From assembly GCA_020201525.1 (NCBI GenBank), contig JAIVGO010000005.1:1-49548 (forward strand): a stretch of DNA of 49,548 nt. The letters are read 5' to 3'. Below are positions 39,899-47,995 of this stretch, piece after piece. Below the pieces are notes generated by a model. The model worked only from the letters and a program-made list of their open reading frames with translations. It was not told the origin of the DNA and did no database searches. Origin of the DNA: Actinomycetota bacterium. GTDB lineage: Bacteria; Actinomycetota; AC-67. Position numbers and translations under genes: made by a program. The first letter of the stretch is position 1. Every line of letters begins with the position of its first letter.

Positions 39899-39921
39899 GG
39901 TGCTCCCAACGGGATTCGAAC
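39899..39921 (-). repeat. tRNA 3'-end fragment, copy 2
   Basis: The plus strand reads GGTGCTCCCAACGGG then ATTCGAAC with no insertion; the minus strand is TTCGAAT-CCCGT-TGGGAGC-ACC, a tRNA 3' terminus with CCA. The sequence departs from tRNA exactly at the T-loop. Copies 1 and 2 bracket an 890-base segment that holds the second vapBC; the 190 bases 39735-39926 contain nothing else I can support. Confidence 0.6.
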
Positions 39922-39926
39922 AGAAC

Positions 39927-40934
39927 CTATGCCGCGTGCGCAGGCCTCGTGCGGCGCAGAACGGCGACCAAGGCGTAAGCCGCGGCGATCATCGCCATCC
40001 ACAACGGCCAGCCGGCGCTGCCGGAGGGGAAGAATCGCGGCAGCGCCACCGGCCGCGCGCCGTCCACGGCGAGGTCGTAGCGCACCGTACTTGCGGGCGC
40101 GCTCAGCTTGATTGCCGTCAGCCACATGGTCCCCGGCACCCAACTCATGCCGCGGTCGCTTCGCAAGTCGCTCAACAACTGGTTGCTCGCCGGTTGCAGG
40201 TGCGTGATCGTCATGCCGTCGAGGTCGCGCGGCGCGGGAGCAAACGTCGGAACACCGTCGGTCAGCACGAACAAATCGGCATCGACTGCCTCGGTCGGCG
40301 CCTTGCCCAGCGCGAGGATGCGCAGCGGGATCCACGGTCCCTTCGTCGGAATGGTGAAATGGATCGTCGTACCTTGCCCTTCGACCAAACCGCGCTTCCG
40401 CGCGCCGAGCGAGTCGAACTTCGCGACGGCAAAGATGGCACGCGCGCTCGAGTACGTTCCCAAAACGGTGTCGGTGTCCTTCGTCATGTCGAAGCCGTTC
40501 TCGCGCGCCCAGGTAGCGACGTCGCGGCCGCCGCCGCGCACCACTTTGATATCGAGCGCGTCGACGCGCACCTCTTTCAATACCTCGACGCTCTTTGACG
40601 ACGTCGCCGCAAACCCGCGCGCAAACGCAGCCAGCTCGGTCACCGGATTCACCTCGCGCTGCAACCGCTCGAGCGTCCAGTCCCCGCCCTTTTCAATTTT
40701 CGCCGGCACGCCGGGCAGCGGAATGATGTAGCCGAATTTTTCTGCGTTCCCGGCGAACGTGAAACCGGTGACGTAGTGCTCGTAGCCGCCGTGCCACGCG
40801 GCGAGGGTCGTGGCCCGGCGTAACACCTCGCCGTGACCGGGGGCGATGAGCCCACCGCACGCGAAGGCGCTCGTGGCGCCGATTCCCAGCAGGGCGGCGG
40901 CAATTCCGAGGATAGTCAGCAGGCGGCGAATCAT
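39927..40934 (-). CDS. DUF2330 family secreted/membrane-anchored protein
   Basis: 335 residues from ATG 40934. A signal peptide (LLTILGIAAALLGIGATSAF) ends before ACGGLIAPG, the hallmark opening of DUF2330 proteins. The family core follows: TTLAAWHGGYEHYVTGFTFA, FGYIIPLPGVPAKIEKGGDW, and a C-terminal helix WPLWMAMIAAAYALVAVLRR as membrane anchor. The role of DUF2330 is unknown; it is exported and oriented outward. The gene is divergent from the arsenic operon across 153 bases. Confidence 0.85.
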   Translation of the reverse strand: MIRRLLTILGIAAALLGIGATSAFACGGLIAPGHGEVLRRATTLAAWHGGYEHYVTGFTFAGNAEKFGYIIPLPGVPAKIEKGGDWTLERLQREVNPVTELAAFARGFAATSSKSVEVLKEVRVDALDIKVVRGGGRDVATWARENGFDMTKDTDTVLGTYSSARAIFAVAKFDSLGARKRGLVEGQGTTIHFTIPTKGPWIPLRILALGKAPTEAVDADLFVLTDGVPTFAPAPRDLDGMTITHLQPASNQLLSDLRSDRGMSWVPGTMWLTAIKLSAPASTVRYDLAVDGARPVALPRFFPSGSAGWPLWMAMIAAAYALVAVLRRTRPAHAA

Positions 40935-41009
40935 GACCGGCTCCTTCCACTCGCAGCGAAAACAGTTGTTAGACGCCCCGAGGGGCATGCCGGTTCCCGG
41001 CATAATAGA

Positions 41010-41061
41010 TTGACAAATGTCGATGGCTCTGGCACCATCAAGGCATCGATAAACGTCGATG
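41010..41061 (+). promoter_or_regulatory. Promoter and candidate ArsR operator of the arsenic operon
   Basis: TTGACA (41010-41015) is a -35 box. Around it the motif TCGAT recurs three times: ATGTCGATG (41017-41025) and the inverted repeat CATCGA-TAAACG-TCGATG (41044-41061). ArsR-type repressors bind such imperfect palindromes over the promoter, so arsenite-relieved repression is inferred. The minus strand has TATTAT nearby, which could serve the divergent DUF2330 gene. Confidence 0.55.
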
Positions 41062-41087
41062 TAGGAATCAGACCAAGGAGGTGGCAC

Positions 41088-41222
41088 GTGAGACTCCTCA
41101 AAAGGGAGAAGCGGCCGCGTTTCGAGTTCAACGAGAGTACGGGCGAGATCTGCGACGCCGCGTGCTTTGCGGACAGGACGAGAGAGCGCAACCGCACGTG
41201 GGTCCTTACCCAGATCCGGTAA
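41088..41222 (+). CDS. Small protein (44 residues) at the head of the arsenic operon
   Basis: GTG 41088 is preceded by AAGGAGG at the right distance, the strongest ribosome site in the operon. The peptide is basic at first (RLLKREKRPRFEFNE) and holds two cysteines in GEICDAACFADRTRER. It ends 28 bases before arsR. No family can be named, but short CDxxC-type peptides beside arsR are plausible metalloid-binding or regulatory peptides. It could also act as a leader ORF for arsR translation. Confidence 0.6.
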   Translation: MRLLKREKRPRFEFNESTGEICDAACFADRTRERNRTWVLTQIR

Positions 41223-41250
41223 GCGGGCGCGCGGCGGCGGGGGAAGAGCG

Positions 41251-41619
41251 ATGAAAACAGCAACGAAGCCGAAGCTGATCCAGGAGCTCGTCCCCGCCGC
41301 CTGCTGCGCGCCACTCGCGAAGCCGTCCATCACCGACGACGAAGCCGGGATGACGGCGAAGCTTTTCAAGGCGTTGTCGGATCCGCACCGCGTTCGCATC
41401 GTGAACTTGCTTGCGAACGCACCCGAACCGCTTTGTGTCTGCGACATCACCGAGGTCGTCGACTTGAAGCAGCCCACCGTTAGCTTCCACTTGAAGAAGC
41501 TCGTCGCATCCGGCCTCATTCACCGCGAACAGCGCGGCGTCTGGGGTTATTACTCGCTCAGCCGCAACGCGCTGCGCCGTCTCGCGCGCACGTTCGAGCC
41601 CAAAGGAGCGTCAAAATGA
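41251..41619 (+). CDS. arsR: ArsR/SmtB-family arsenic-responsive repressor
   Basis: 122 residues from ATG 41251. The winged helix has LFKALSDPHRVRIVNLLANA, then the sensing segment PLCVCDITEVVDLKQPTVSF (the CVC of E. coli-type ArsR lies in the alpha-3 DNA-recognition side), and HLKKLVASGLIHREQRGVWG. Two more cysteines (AACCAPL, about residues 17-19) at the N-terminus could add a third ligand. As(III) binding should release DNA. Stop and arsM start overlap by four bases. Confidence 0.92.
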   Translation: MKTATKPKLIQELVPAACCAPLAKPSITDDEAGMTAKLFKALSDPHRVRIVNLLANAPEPLCVCDITEVVDLKQPTVSFHLKKLVASGLIHREQRGVWGYYSLSRNALRRLARTFEPKGASK

Positions 41620-42389
41620 GTGACGTGAGGGAAGAGGTCCGCGAGCGTTACGCGAGCATCGCGCGCAATACCGAAAGCTGTTGCAACGAAGCCAGCTGCG
41701 GCGATGGATCCTTCGGTTCGGCTCTCTACAACAGCCTTCAGACCGATGAATTGCCGGACGCTGCGCGGCTCATGAGTCTCGGGTGTGGCAACCCGACGGC
41801 AGTGGCCGATCTCAAGGAAGGCGAGACGGTTCTGGACCTCGGTTCCGGTGGCGGCATCGACGTTTTTCTCTCCGCGAAGCGCGTCGGCAACACCGGCAAG
41901 GTGTACGGCCTCGACATGACCGACGAGATGCTCGCGATTGCGCTCAAAAACAAGGCCGAAGCCGGGGCAACGAACGTGGAGTTCCTCAAAGGCTACATCG
42001 AAACGATCCCACTGCCGGCCGACACGCTCGACGTGGTTATCTCCAACTGCGTGATCAACCTTTCCGTCGACAAGCAGGCCGTTTTCAACGAGATCTTTCG
42101 CACCCTCAAGCCGGGCGGGCGAATCGGCATCAGCGACGTGGTCGCGTCCAACGAGCTCTCTGCTGAGGACCGTGCGAAGCGCGGCACGTACGTCGGGTGC
42201 ATCGCCGGCGCACTATCGTTCGACGAGTACGAAGCCGGCCTGAAGCTAGCGGGGTTCGAGAACATCGAGCTGACGCCGACGCACGATGTCAATGAGGGCA
42301 TGTTCTCGGCGATCGTGAAGGCAAGGAAGCCTATCGGCGTAATGCAGCGCGAAGAGCTGCCGATGGCGACATCCAAGGGCTGCTGCTAG
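41616..42389 (+). CDS. arsM: Arsenite S-adenosylmethionine methyltransferase
   Basis: 257 residues. The SAM motif is [20 protein letters not shown]; conserved cysteines for As(III) are Cys57 ([13 protein letters not shown]), Cys145 ([10 protein letters not shown]) and Cys195 (YVGCIAGAL). Additional cysteines at the N-terminus (SCCNEASC) and the last residues (GCC) may help to bind arsenic. It methylates arsenite to mono-, di- and trimethylated forms, which can leave as gas. It is coupled to arsR; no arsB/acr3 or arsC is in the window, so detoxification here depends on methylation. Confidence 0.95.
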   Translation: MSDVREEVRERYASIARNTESCCNEASCGDGSFGSALYNSLQTDELPDAARLMSLGCGNPTAVADLKEGETVLDLGSGGGIDVFLSAKRVGNTGKVYGLDMTDEMLAIALKNKAEAGATNVEFLKGYIETIPLPADTLDVVISNCVINLSVDKQAVFNEIFRTLKPGGRIGISDVVASNELSAEDRAKRGTYVGCIAGALSFDEYEAGLKLAGFENIELTPTHDVNEGMFSAIVKARKPIGVMQREELPMATSKGCC

Positions 42390-42437
42390 AGGCCAAGGCA
42401 AGAACCTAGGCGCCAACACGGGTTTTCGGGCGCCGAA

Positions 42438-42881
42438 CTACGGCGCGAGCGCGCCGGCATGCAGCGACGTGGCGCGCATCGAAAGCAAACCGTGTGCGAG
42501 GCAGGGCACTTCATCGAGGACGCGGCGCAGCTCGGACGGGCCGAGCGTCAGCAGCTCCATTGGGCTTTTCGCGACGACGGTTGCATCGCATGGTGACTCA
42601 TTCAGAACGGTGAGCTCTCCGAAAACCCGGCCGGGGCCGAGGATGGCGACACGCCGCCCCACGCGGCTCACCTCCGCCCAGCCTTCGACGACGATGAAGA
42701 CCTCCCGGCCGACGAGCTCGTCTTCGCGGACGAGCATTTCCCCCGGCAAAGCGCGGATGATGACGCTCAGGCTGTCCAGCATCTCGAGGTCGCGGCGAGA
42801 GCAGCGCTCGAAAAGCGGGTACTCGGCGAGGATCCCCAGGCGTTCCGCGCGACGCCTTCGGAAGGGCCCGAGCGTCATCAT
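42438..42881 (-). CDS. Cyclic-nucleotide-binding domain protein
   Basis: 147 residues from ATG 42881 (a second ATG follows directly), with AGGGGA upstream. The CNB fold is visible in ILAEYPLFERCSRRDLEMLD, ALPGEMLVREDELVGREVFI and the phosphate-binding cassette GRVFGELTVLNESPCDATVV, in which Arg is replaced by an Asp/Ala pair (ESPCDATV instead of RSA). That weakens a prediction of cAMP binding. No HTH or other output domain is attached. It follows the large ATPase gene on the same strand (92-base gap). Confidence 0.85.
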   Translation of the reverse strand: MMTLGPFRRRRAERLGILAEYPLFERCSRRDLEMLDSLSVIIRALPGEMLVREDELVGREVFIVVEGWAEVSRVGRRVAILGPGRVFGELTVLNESPCDATVVAKSPMELLTLGPSELRRVLDEVPCLAHGLLSMRATSLHAGALAP

Positions 42882-42973
42882 GTGTGCGTCCCCTTTTTCC
42901 CTGTCCCCCTGCATACGTTCATAAGGCGCGCCTTTTCGTGGCGCGATGCGCCGTCGCAGGGAGCGAAATGGGC

Positions 42974-45900
42974 CTACAGGGTCCAGTCGACGTCTTTTTC
43001 CGGCGTGTACACGCAAAAGGTGCCGGTCGAGATCGAGTTCGCCAGATGTTGGCCGAGCGAGGCATGCTCGGCTCCGATCTTCGTTATCGCGTCACGGATG
43101 CGTTTTGTCACGGCTTTGCGGATGCGCTCGCCGGTGTCGCCGGCTTTGCGGGCGCGTCCGCCGAGCCCGAAGGCTGCCGACAGCTGATGTGCGATCGCAT
43201 CGAGCTCGACACGCGCTCGAGAGACACGTTCGGCATCGCCCCATTCCTCGGCCTCGGCGATCTCGGCTCGCAATTCTTTGACGCGTCGCTCGTACACGGT
43301 ACGCGCCTCAGGATCGATGACATCGCCTGCGTCGCCAAAGTCTGCGTGGGCGCCGTCGCCCGGCTCAAAGCGCTCCTTCGATCCCGGCGCCGGCTCGGTG
43401 GCGAGGTCGGCGACGTGGAACTCTCGCCCCGGCGAGGCAAGAAGCGCAGCAAGGTAGCGAAGACCTTTCGCGTCCTTCATTCGAAAAACCGAACCGTCGT
43501 AGGAGATCGTCCAGTAGTCGCCTTCCCGACGGAACACCGATCCGGTCGTCACCGATATGACGGGCGAGGCGTTTGTGAGGACTTGAGATTCGAGGAGACG
43601 CGCTCGCTCGGCGAGTTGATCCATTCCGAGATCGTCGGCAATCGTGCGCGTCTGACTCGCCAGCGCGATGATCTCCGCGCGTTCTGCGTCTCCGGCGGCT
43701 CCCCGCTGATGCAGCATTTCGGCGCTCGCGAGACGCGCGCGCGCCGCGAAGGGTTTCGCTCCCATCCGTTCGCTTTGAGACAGCGCGTCGTCGAGGTGTT
43801 TCTTCGCGTCGTGTGTCTTCCCGAGCACTGCTTCGAGCGTACCGATCGAAAACGACATAGGACCACCGAAGACCGCCGGCGGCGGACCGATCACAATGTT
43901 GCGCTCCACGTATGGCAGGAGAATGTGGTGAAGCAACGCCGCCTTTTCCTTGTCTTTCAGCGTGACGCAGACCGGCACGAGCCGTGTGAGGGCCGGTAAC
44001 CACGACAAGTCGTCACCGGGCAGATCGAGGAAGTCGTTGCGTGCGATCTCGTCGAGCTCGTGTTGCGCCTGCTCCAGCATGCCGACTTCCGAAAGCACGA
44101 ACGCGAAACCACACCGAACCGCCATGATCGGTGGTGCTTGGTCTGCGATGTTCTCCATTGCCGGCACGAGCGACCCGAGTTGGCCGCGCTCCCACCAAAT
44201 CCAAAACATTTGGGCGCTGAAGTGGAGCGGGGCGACGGGATTGCTCACGCGCGTGCCCGTCGCAAACGCCTCCTGAGCAAGTCGCTCGCCTTCGGTGAAA
44301 CGGCCGCGCATGATGGCGCGCATGGCGCGGAACATCATTGTGTACCCTTGGTAGATCGGCTGGCGCAGCTCGCGTGAAAGACGGTCGTGCGCTTCGATCT
44401 CCGCATCGGCGCCCGCAACGTCGCCGAGCTCTAGAGAGTCCATCAACCGCCACCTGTGTCCTTGCAACGCGCGCTCTTTGTCGCCGCCGCGCTCGGCGAG
44501 CCGGATGACTTCCGTCGCGGTGGCGCGGCGTTCTTCGGCAGCTTCGGGCCGCCACAGGGCGTTGCGGTGGCTCGAAAACGCGGCGGCCATGACCACGGGA
44601 TCGGCAAGTCGCTTCGCCATCTCTACTGCATCGCGCGCAAGCTCAATGCGCCGTTCTCGCTCTTCCCGCCCCCAATACAGCGCGACCGCAAGACGTCCGA
44701 GCAGCCGTACTTTCAGCGGGCTGTCGGCCGGCTTCAATGCGCCGAGAGCCTCTTCCAAGAGCCCGACGAGCGCGTCGTCGACGCGTCCTTCGACGCCGAA
44801 GCCTTCCATCTCCAAGCCGCCGCCGAACCCGAGTGCGGCGAGCCCGAGGTGCTCGGCGCTTCCGATTTGGCGCGCCACCTCTGCCGCTCGCAGAAACGTC
44901 GCCTTCGAGTTCGTGACGTCGCCGGCGCGCGATTGCGCAGAGCCGAGCGAGAGCAGCAGTTCGCATCGCCTCCCGTCGTCGGCATCATCCACAAGATCGA
45001 GTGACTCGAGCGCGTGCTCGAAATGGACCGCCGCCTCTTCATAGGCGTAGAGCGAAAGCGCTCGCTCGCCGGCTCGTGATGCGTAGTCGATCGCCTTGTC
45101 GACGTCCCCCGTCTCTGCAGCTTCGAAGAAGTGGTACGCGAGGTGCGAAAGATGCGGTTCCAGATTCATTGCGTGCAATCGCTCGAGTGCGTCGCCGATT
45201 TCCTTGTGCAACTGCGTGCGGCGCGTCGTGCTGATCGTTTCATACAACGTCTGATGGATGAGCGTGTGCGCGTATCGATAACGAAAGGGACGTGACAGCT
45301 CGACGAGAAGGTTCGCCGTTACGGCCTCATCGAGCGCAGCGTCGATATTGCCGGCCGGCGCGATTTCGCGCAGTAGCGCGGGCGAGAATTCAACGCCTAT
45401 CGCGGATGCGCTCGTGAGTAGCGTGCCGCAGTCGGAGGACAGTTGTGCGAGCCGTCGGGTCACGACTTCACGCACGCCTTGCGGAACGGCCAACGGTAGT
45501 GTCGACAGTGTCTCCGGTTGGTCGAGGCGTCCTTCGGACGCGAGCAAGCGCACAAATTCACTCGCGAAGAAGGGGTTCCCTTCCGTGGCGTGCACGACCG
45601 TATCGATGAACGCTTCCGGCAGCGAGACGCCGGAAAGCTCCGATAAGAGCGTCGCTACCTCATTCGACGCGAGACCTGGTAACAAGATGCGTTCTGCGGT
45701 CAACTCTCCGACGGTGTCTAGCAGGGGGTGACCGGTTGCCACCTCAGTGTGCCGGTACGCGGCGACGACTAGGATGCGCGAATCCTTGAGCTCGCGCGCG
45801 AGGAATTGCAGGAGAAGCAGCGACGGCTTATCCGCGCGGTGTAAGTCGTCGAGAATCACAAGCAACGGCGATTGCAGCGCGAGGTTTTTCAAGAAGCGCG

Positions 45901-46420
45901 TCACGGAATCGAACAAGCGGAACCGTGCTTGTTCCGGCTCGAGCGACGGCGGGGCCGGCAGGGACGGCACGAGTTCGCTCAGCTCGGGGACGAGCTGCGT
46001 GATGTCCGGTGCCGCTGGGCCGAGGTGCTCGCGTAGCGCGTCGGGCGCCAGGTCGCGGACCGCCGCGCGAATGATTTGTACCCACGGCCAGTAGGACGGA
46101 GCGGTCTCGGATTCGTGCGACGGTCCCCACAGCACAGCCGCACCGCGAATGCGCGCGTAACGCGCGAACTCTTCGGCCGTGCGTGTCTTTCCTATGCCGG
46201 CCTCGCCGAGCATCAACAACAGCCTGCCTTGGCTTCGCAGAGCGTCCTCGAGGCCCTTCTTCAGCTCGGTGAGCTCGCGCACGCGGCCGATAAAGACGCT
46301 GCCTGCCGGCGTCCCGGTGAGAGACGTGGCCTCGGCCGGCGCGCTCGCAAGGTCGGCGCCGCAATAGCCGCACCATGGCGCGTCGGCTCGATTCTGTCTC
46401 CCGCAGGTCGGACAATTCAT
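42974..46420 (-). CDS. Zinc-ribbon/STAND ATPase/TPR signalling protein, 1148 residues
   Basis: An N-terminal zinc ribbon (CPTC and CGYC, Cys3, 6, 17, 20) precedes a AAA/STAND module: FIGRVRELTELKKGLEDAL, Walker A LGEAGIGKTRTAEEF (about 71-85), and Walker B LLVILDDLHRAD. Then come about 600 residues of TPR-type helices and a C-terminal region (FRREGDYWTISYDGSVFRMK and RYLAALLASPGREFHVADLA) of the kind found at the end of actinobacterial AAA/LuxR or cyclase-type regulators. No cyclase, kinase or HTH domain is present. The partner or output may be encoded elsewhere. It is a likely cytoplasmic sensor scaffold. Confidence 0.88.
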   Translation of the reverse strand: MNCPTCGRQNRADAPWCGYCGADLASAPAEATSLTGTPAGSVFIGRVRELTELKKGLEDALRSQGRLLLMLGEAGIGKTRTAEEFARYARIRGAAVLWGPSHESETAPSYWPWVQIIRAAVRDLAPDALREHLGPAAPDITQLVPELSELVPSLPAPPSLEPEQARFRLFDSVTRFLKNLALQSPLLVILDDLHRADKPSLLLLQFLARELKDSRILVVAAYRHTEVATGHPLLDTVGELTAERILLPGLASNEVATLLSELSGVSLPEAFIDTVVHATEGNPFFASEFVRLLASEGRLDQPETLSTLPLAVPQGVREVVTRRLAQLSSDCGTLLTSASAIGVEFSPALLREIAPAGNIDAALDEAVTANLLVELSRPFRYRYAHTLIHQTLYETISTTRRTQLHKEIGDALERLHAMNLEPHLSHLAYHFFEAAETGDVDKAIDYASRAGERALSLYAYEEAAVHFEHALESLDLVDDADDGRRCELLLSLGSAQSRAGDVTNSKATFLRAAEVARQIGSAEHLGLAALGFGGGLEMEGFGVEGRVDDALVGLLEEALGALKPADSPLKVRLLGRLAVALYWGREERERRIELARDAVEMAKRLADPVVMAAAFSSHRNALWRPEAAEERRATATEVIRLAERGGDKERALQGHRWRLMDSLELGDVAGADAEIEAHDRLSRELRQPIYQGYTMMFRAMRAIMRGRFTEGERLAQEAFATGTRVSNPVAPLHFSAQMFWIWWERGQLGSLVPAMENIADQAPPIMAVRCGFAFVLSEVGMLEQAQHELDEIARNDFLDLPGDDLSWLPALTRLVPVCVTLKDKEKAALLHHILLPYVERNIVIGPPPAVFGGPMSFSIGTLEAVLGKTHDAKKHLDDALSQSERMGAKPFAARARLASAEMLHQRGAAGDAERAEIIALASQTRTIADDLGMDQLAERARLLESQVLTNASPVISVTTGSVFRREGDYWTISYDGSVFRMKDAKGLRYLAALLASPGREFHVADLATEPAPGSKERFEPGDGAHADFGDAGDVIDPEARTVYERRVKELRAEIAEAEEWGDAERVSRARVELDAIAHQLSAAFGLGGRARKAGDTGERIRKAVTKRIRDAITKIGAEHASLGQHLANSISTGTFCVYTPEKDVDWTL

Positions 46421-46536
46421 GTGAATGGAGTTTTGCGGTTGCCGCGGACAGACACAACTCCGGCTATCCCCGATGGTTCACCCCGAGCGATCGCGGGAAC
46501 CCTTCTACCTGTTACCGCCTTCGAAAGGAGTCATTG

Positions 46537-46641
46537 ATGGTCCCGGCCTTCCTCGCGCCCGCGCTCGGCGCCTCGGTCCTCGTGATCAGCCTTCCGGTGC
46601 TTCTGATCATCATCCTCATTTTGGTGCTCATCCTGCGCTGA
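46537..46641 (+). CDS. 34-residue single-helix membrane peptide
   Basis: ATG 46537 has AAAGGAG seven bases upstream. The whole peptide is essentially one transmembrane helix: ALGASVLVISLPVLLIIILI then LVLILR. No family. Position just before the DUF2231 membrane protein suggests a possible operon. Codon composition and a good ribosome site support it, but such short peptides are hard to prove. Confidence 0.5.
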   Translation: MVPAFLAPALGASVLVISLPVLLIIILILVLILR

Positions 46642-46702
46642 TCGTTTAAGGCGTTTCCTGCTTGGGTAGTCGCCTCGGTGTAACCGAGCGAAGGGGGCAG
46701 GC

Positions 46703-47197
46703 ATGTACTCCAAGGTGAAGATCTTCGGGCACCCGGTTCACCCGATGCTCGTCGGCTTTCCCGTCGCTCTTTACACCGCGACGCTTGCCGGGTTCATCAT
46801 TTACGGTGTCGGCGGTGATCCGTTCTGGATGAAGATGACGATCGCTCTCAATGTTGCCGGCGTCGGCATGGCATCTGTCGCTGCGGTGCCGGGCCTCATT
46901 GACTGGGTATTTGGCATTCCTTCCGATACCGCTGCGAAGCGCACGGGGCTCAAGCATTTGCTTTTGAACGACCTCGCACTCGCCGTTTTCGTCGCGAGCA
47001 TGATTGTGTATCTCGGCGACTGGACGAACCCGACGCGCAGTGCCGGGCTCGGGATAGTGCTCGCAGGAATTGGCGTGGCGGCGACGATCGTCGCCGGCTT
47101 CCTCGGTTGGAAGCTCGTGCAGGACTATCACGTCGGCATCAGTCTCAGGCCGGAACAGGAGATAGTGGACCGCATGGACATGCGGCGCGCCGGCTGA
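46703..47197 (+). CDS. DUF2231 membrane protein
   Basis: 164 residues with four membrane helices. The family hallmark is the opening VKIFGHPVHPMLVGFPVALY (HPxHP histidines), then GVGMASVAAVPGLIDWVFGI, LNDLALAVFVASMIVYLGDW and AGIGVAATIVAGFLGWKLV. The paired histidines may bind heme or metal. The ATG is preceded by AAGGGGG. Function unknown. Confidence 0.88.
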   Translation: MYSKVKIFGHPVHPMLVGFPVALYTATLAGFIIYGVGGDPFWMKMTIALNVAGVGMASVAAVPGLIDWVFGIPSDTAAKRTGLKHLLLNDLALAVFVASMIVYLGDWTNPTRSAGLGIVLAGIGVAATIVAGFLGWKLVQDYHVGISLRPEQEIVDRMDMRRAG

Positions 47198-47222
47198 GTG
47201 TTCGATCTCAATGTGAGGGAAC

Positions 47223-47234
47223 GTTGGTGGGCCG
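47223..47234. repeat. Extra copy of the tRNA-Lys 3' end
   Basis: GTTGGTGGGCCG (47223-47234) repeats exactly at 47250-47261, the 3' end of tRNA-Lys including its encoded CCA, 27 bases away. Such a duplicated 3' terminus is what a past att-type recombination or a small slippage would leave. Confidence 0.55.
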
Positions 47235-47251
47235 TGTCAAGCGTCACATGT

Positions 47252-47326
47252 TGGTGGGCCGCCAGGGACTCGAACCCCGTCCGTCGGATTAAAAGTCCGG
47301 TGCTCTACCTGTTGAGCTAGCGGCCC
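47252..47326 (-). tRNA. tRNA-Lys (anticodon TTT), CCA encoded
   Basis: 75 nt with acceptor GGGCCGC/GCGGCCC, discriminator A and encoded CCA; D arm TAGCTCAACAGGTAGAGC, anticodon loop CTTTTAA giving TTT, T arm GGGGTTCGAGTCCC. Unlike the other two tRNAs here, CCA is present. Confidence 0.96.
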
Positions 47327-47374
47327 CGCGCGGCAATCTACCAGGCGGAGCGGCTATGTGGTTTCGGTCTTCGG

Positions 47375-47890
47375 CTAGCCGGTGCGGCGGCGTTGCTCCA
47401 TCGCTCTTTTCGCATCGCGCGCTTCTTCGCTGCTGCGTGGATGCGCTTCGACGTGAACTACTCGAGTTTGGGCCCGCTCCTCATCATCCATCTGGCTCTC
47501 GCCGCCCTCGCGGCCGCCGATGATCGCGCCCGCGGTAAGTCCGGCGACGCCACCTCCGACGACGATCGCACCGAACGTAATCCAACTCGATGAGCTGATT
47601 GCCATGACAACGGCGCCGATTATGGCAGCGACTGCTCCGAGGATCAAACATCCGATGAGCGCTCCGCTCATGCTGCCGAGGAATTGCTTGCGCGTCATCA
47701 CCGGAGTCGACGCCAGCGGAGCCGCAGTGTTGGTATTGATGTCTTCTCCTTGGCGTTCCGGGCGCACAAGCGGGTCCGCGACGTCACGCACGTCTGCTTC
47801 CATCGGTACGCCGGATCGGCGGAGGTTCTTGATCGCCGCCGCGCCACGGGTTTCGTCCGTGAACTCGGCTTCCAATTCGCGGTCATCCAT
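47375..47890 (-). CDS. Hypothetical membrane protein with stress-protein-like N-terminus
   Basis: 171 residues from ATG 47890; a TTG at 47908 would add six residues. The N-terminus (ELEAEFTDETRGAAAIKNLR then RSGVPMEADVRDV) resembles the general-stress-protein 17M (YflT-like) fold. Two membrane helices follow, MSGALIGCLILGAVAAIIGA and WITFGAIVVGGGVAGLTAGA, the second glycine-zipper-like. The C-terminus is highly charged. Function unknown. It is divergent from the DoxX gene across 105 bases. Confidence 0.7.
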   Translation of the reverse strand: MDDRELEAEFTDETRGAAAIKNLRRSGVPMEADVRDVADPLVRPERQGEDINTNTAAPLASTPVMTRKQFLGSMSGALIGCLILGAVAAIIGAVVMAISSSSWITFGAIVVGGGVAGLTAGAIIGGREGGESQMDDEERAQTRVVHVEAHPRSSEEARDAKRAMEQRRRTG

Positions 47891-47995
47891 CGTAGATCCG
47901 CTACCCAAGCGCGGAACGAGGAAAACAAACCTAGTCTGTGGCCTGCAGTTTGCTTCGCCTGATCAGCGGGCAACGAACCTGTGGAGGAGGACAGC

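Noticed and set aside
42390-42437. GGCGCC ... GGCGCC pair after arsM as a terminator
   Set aside because: The arms are only 6 bp, the loop is 14 bases and no T-run follows.
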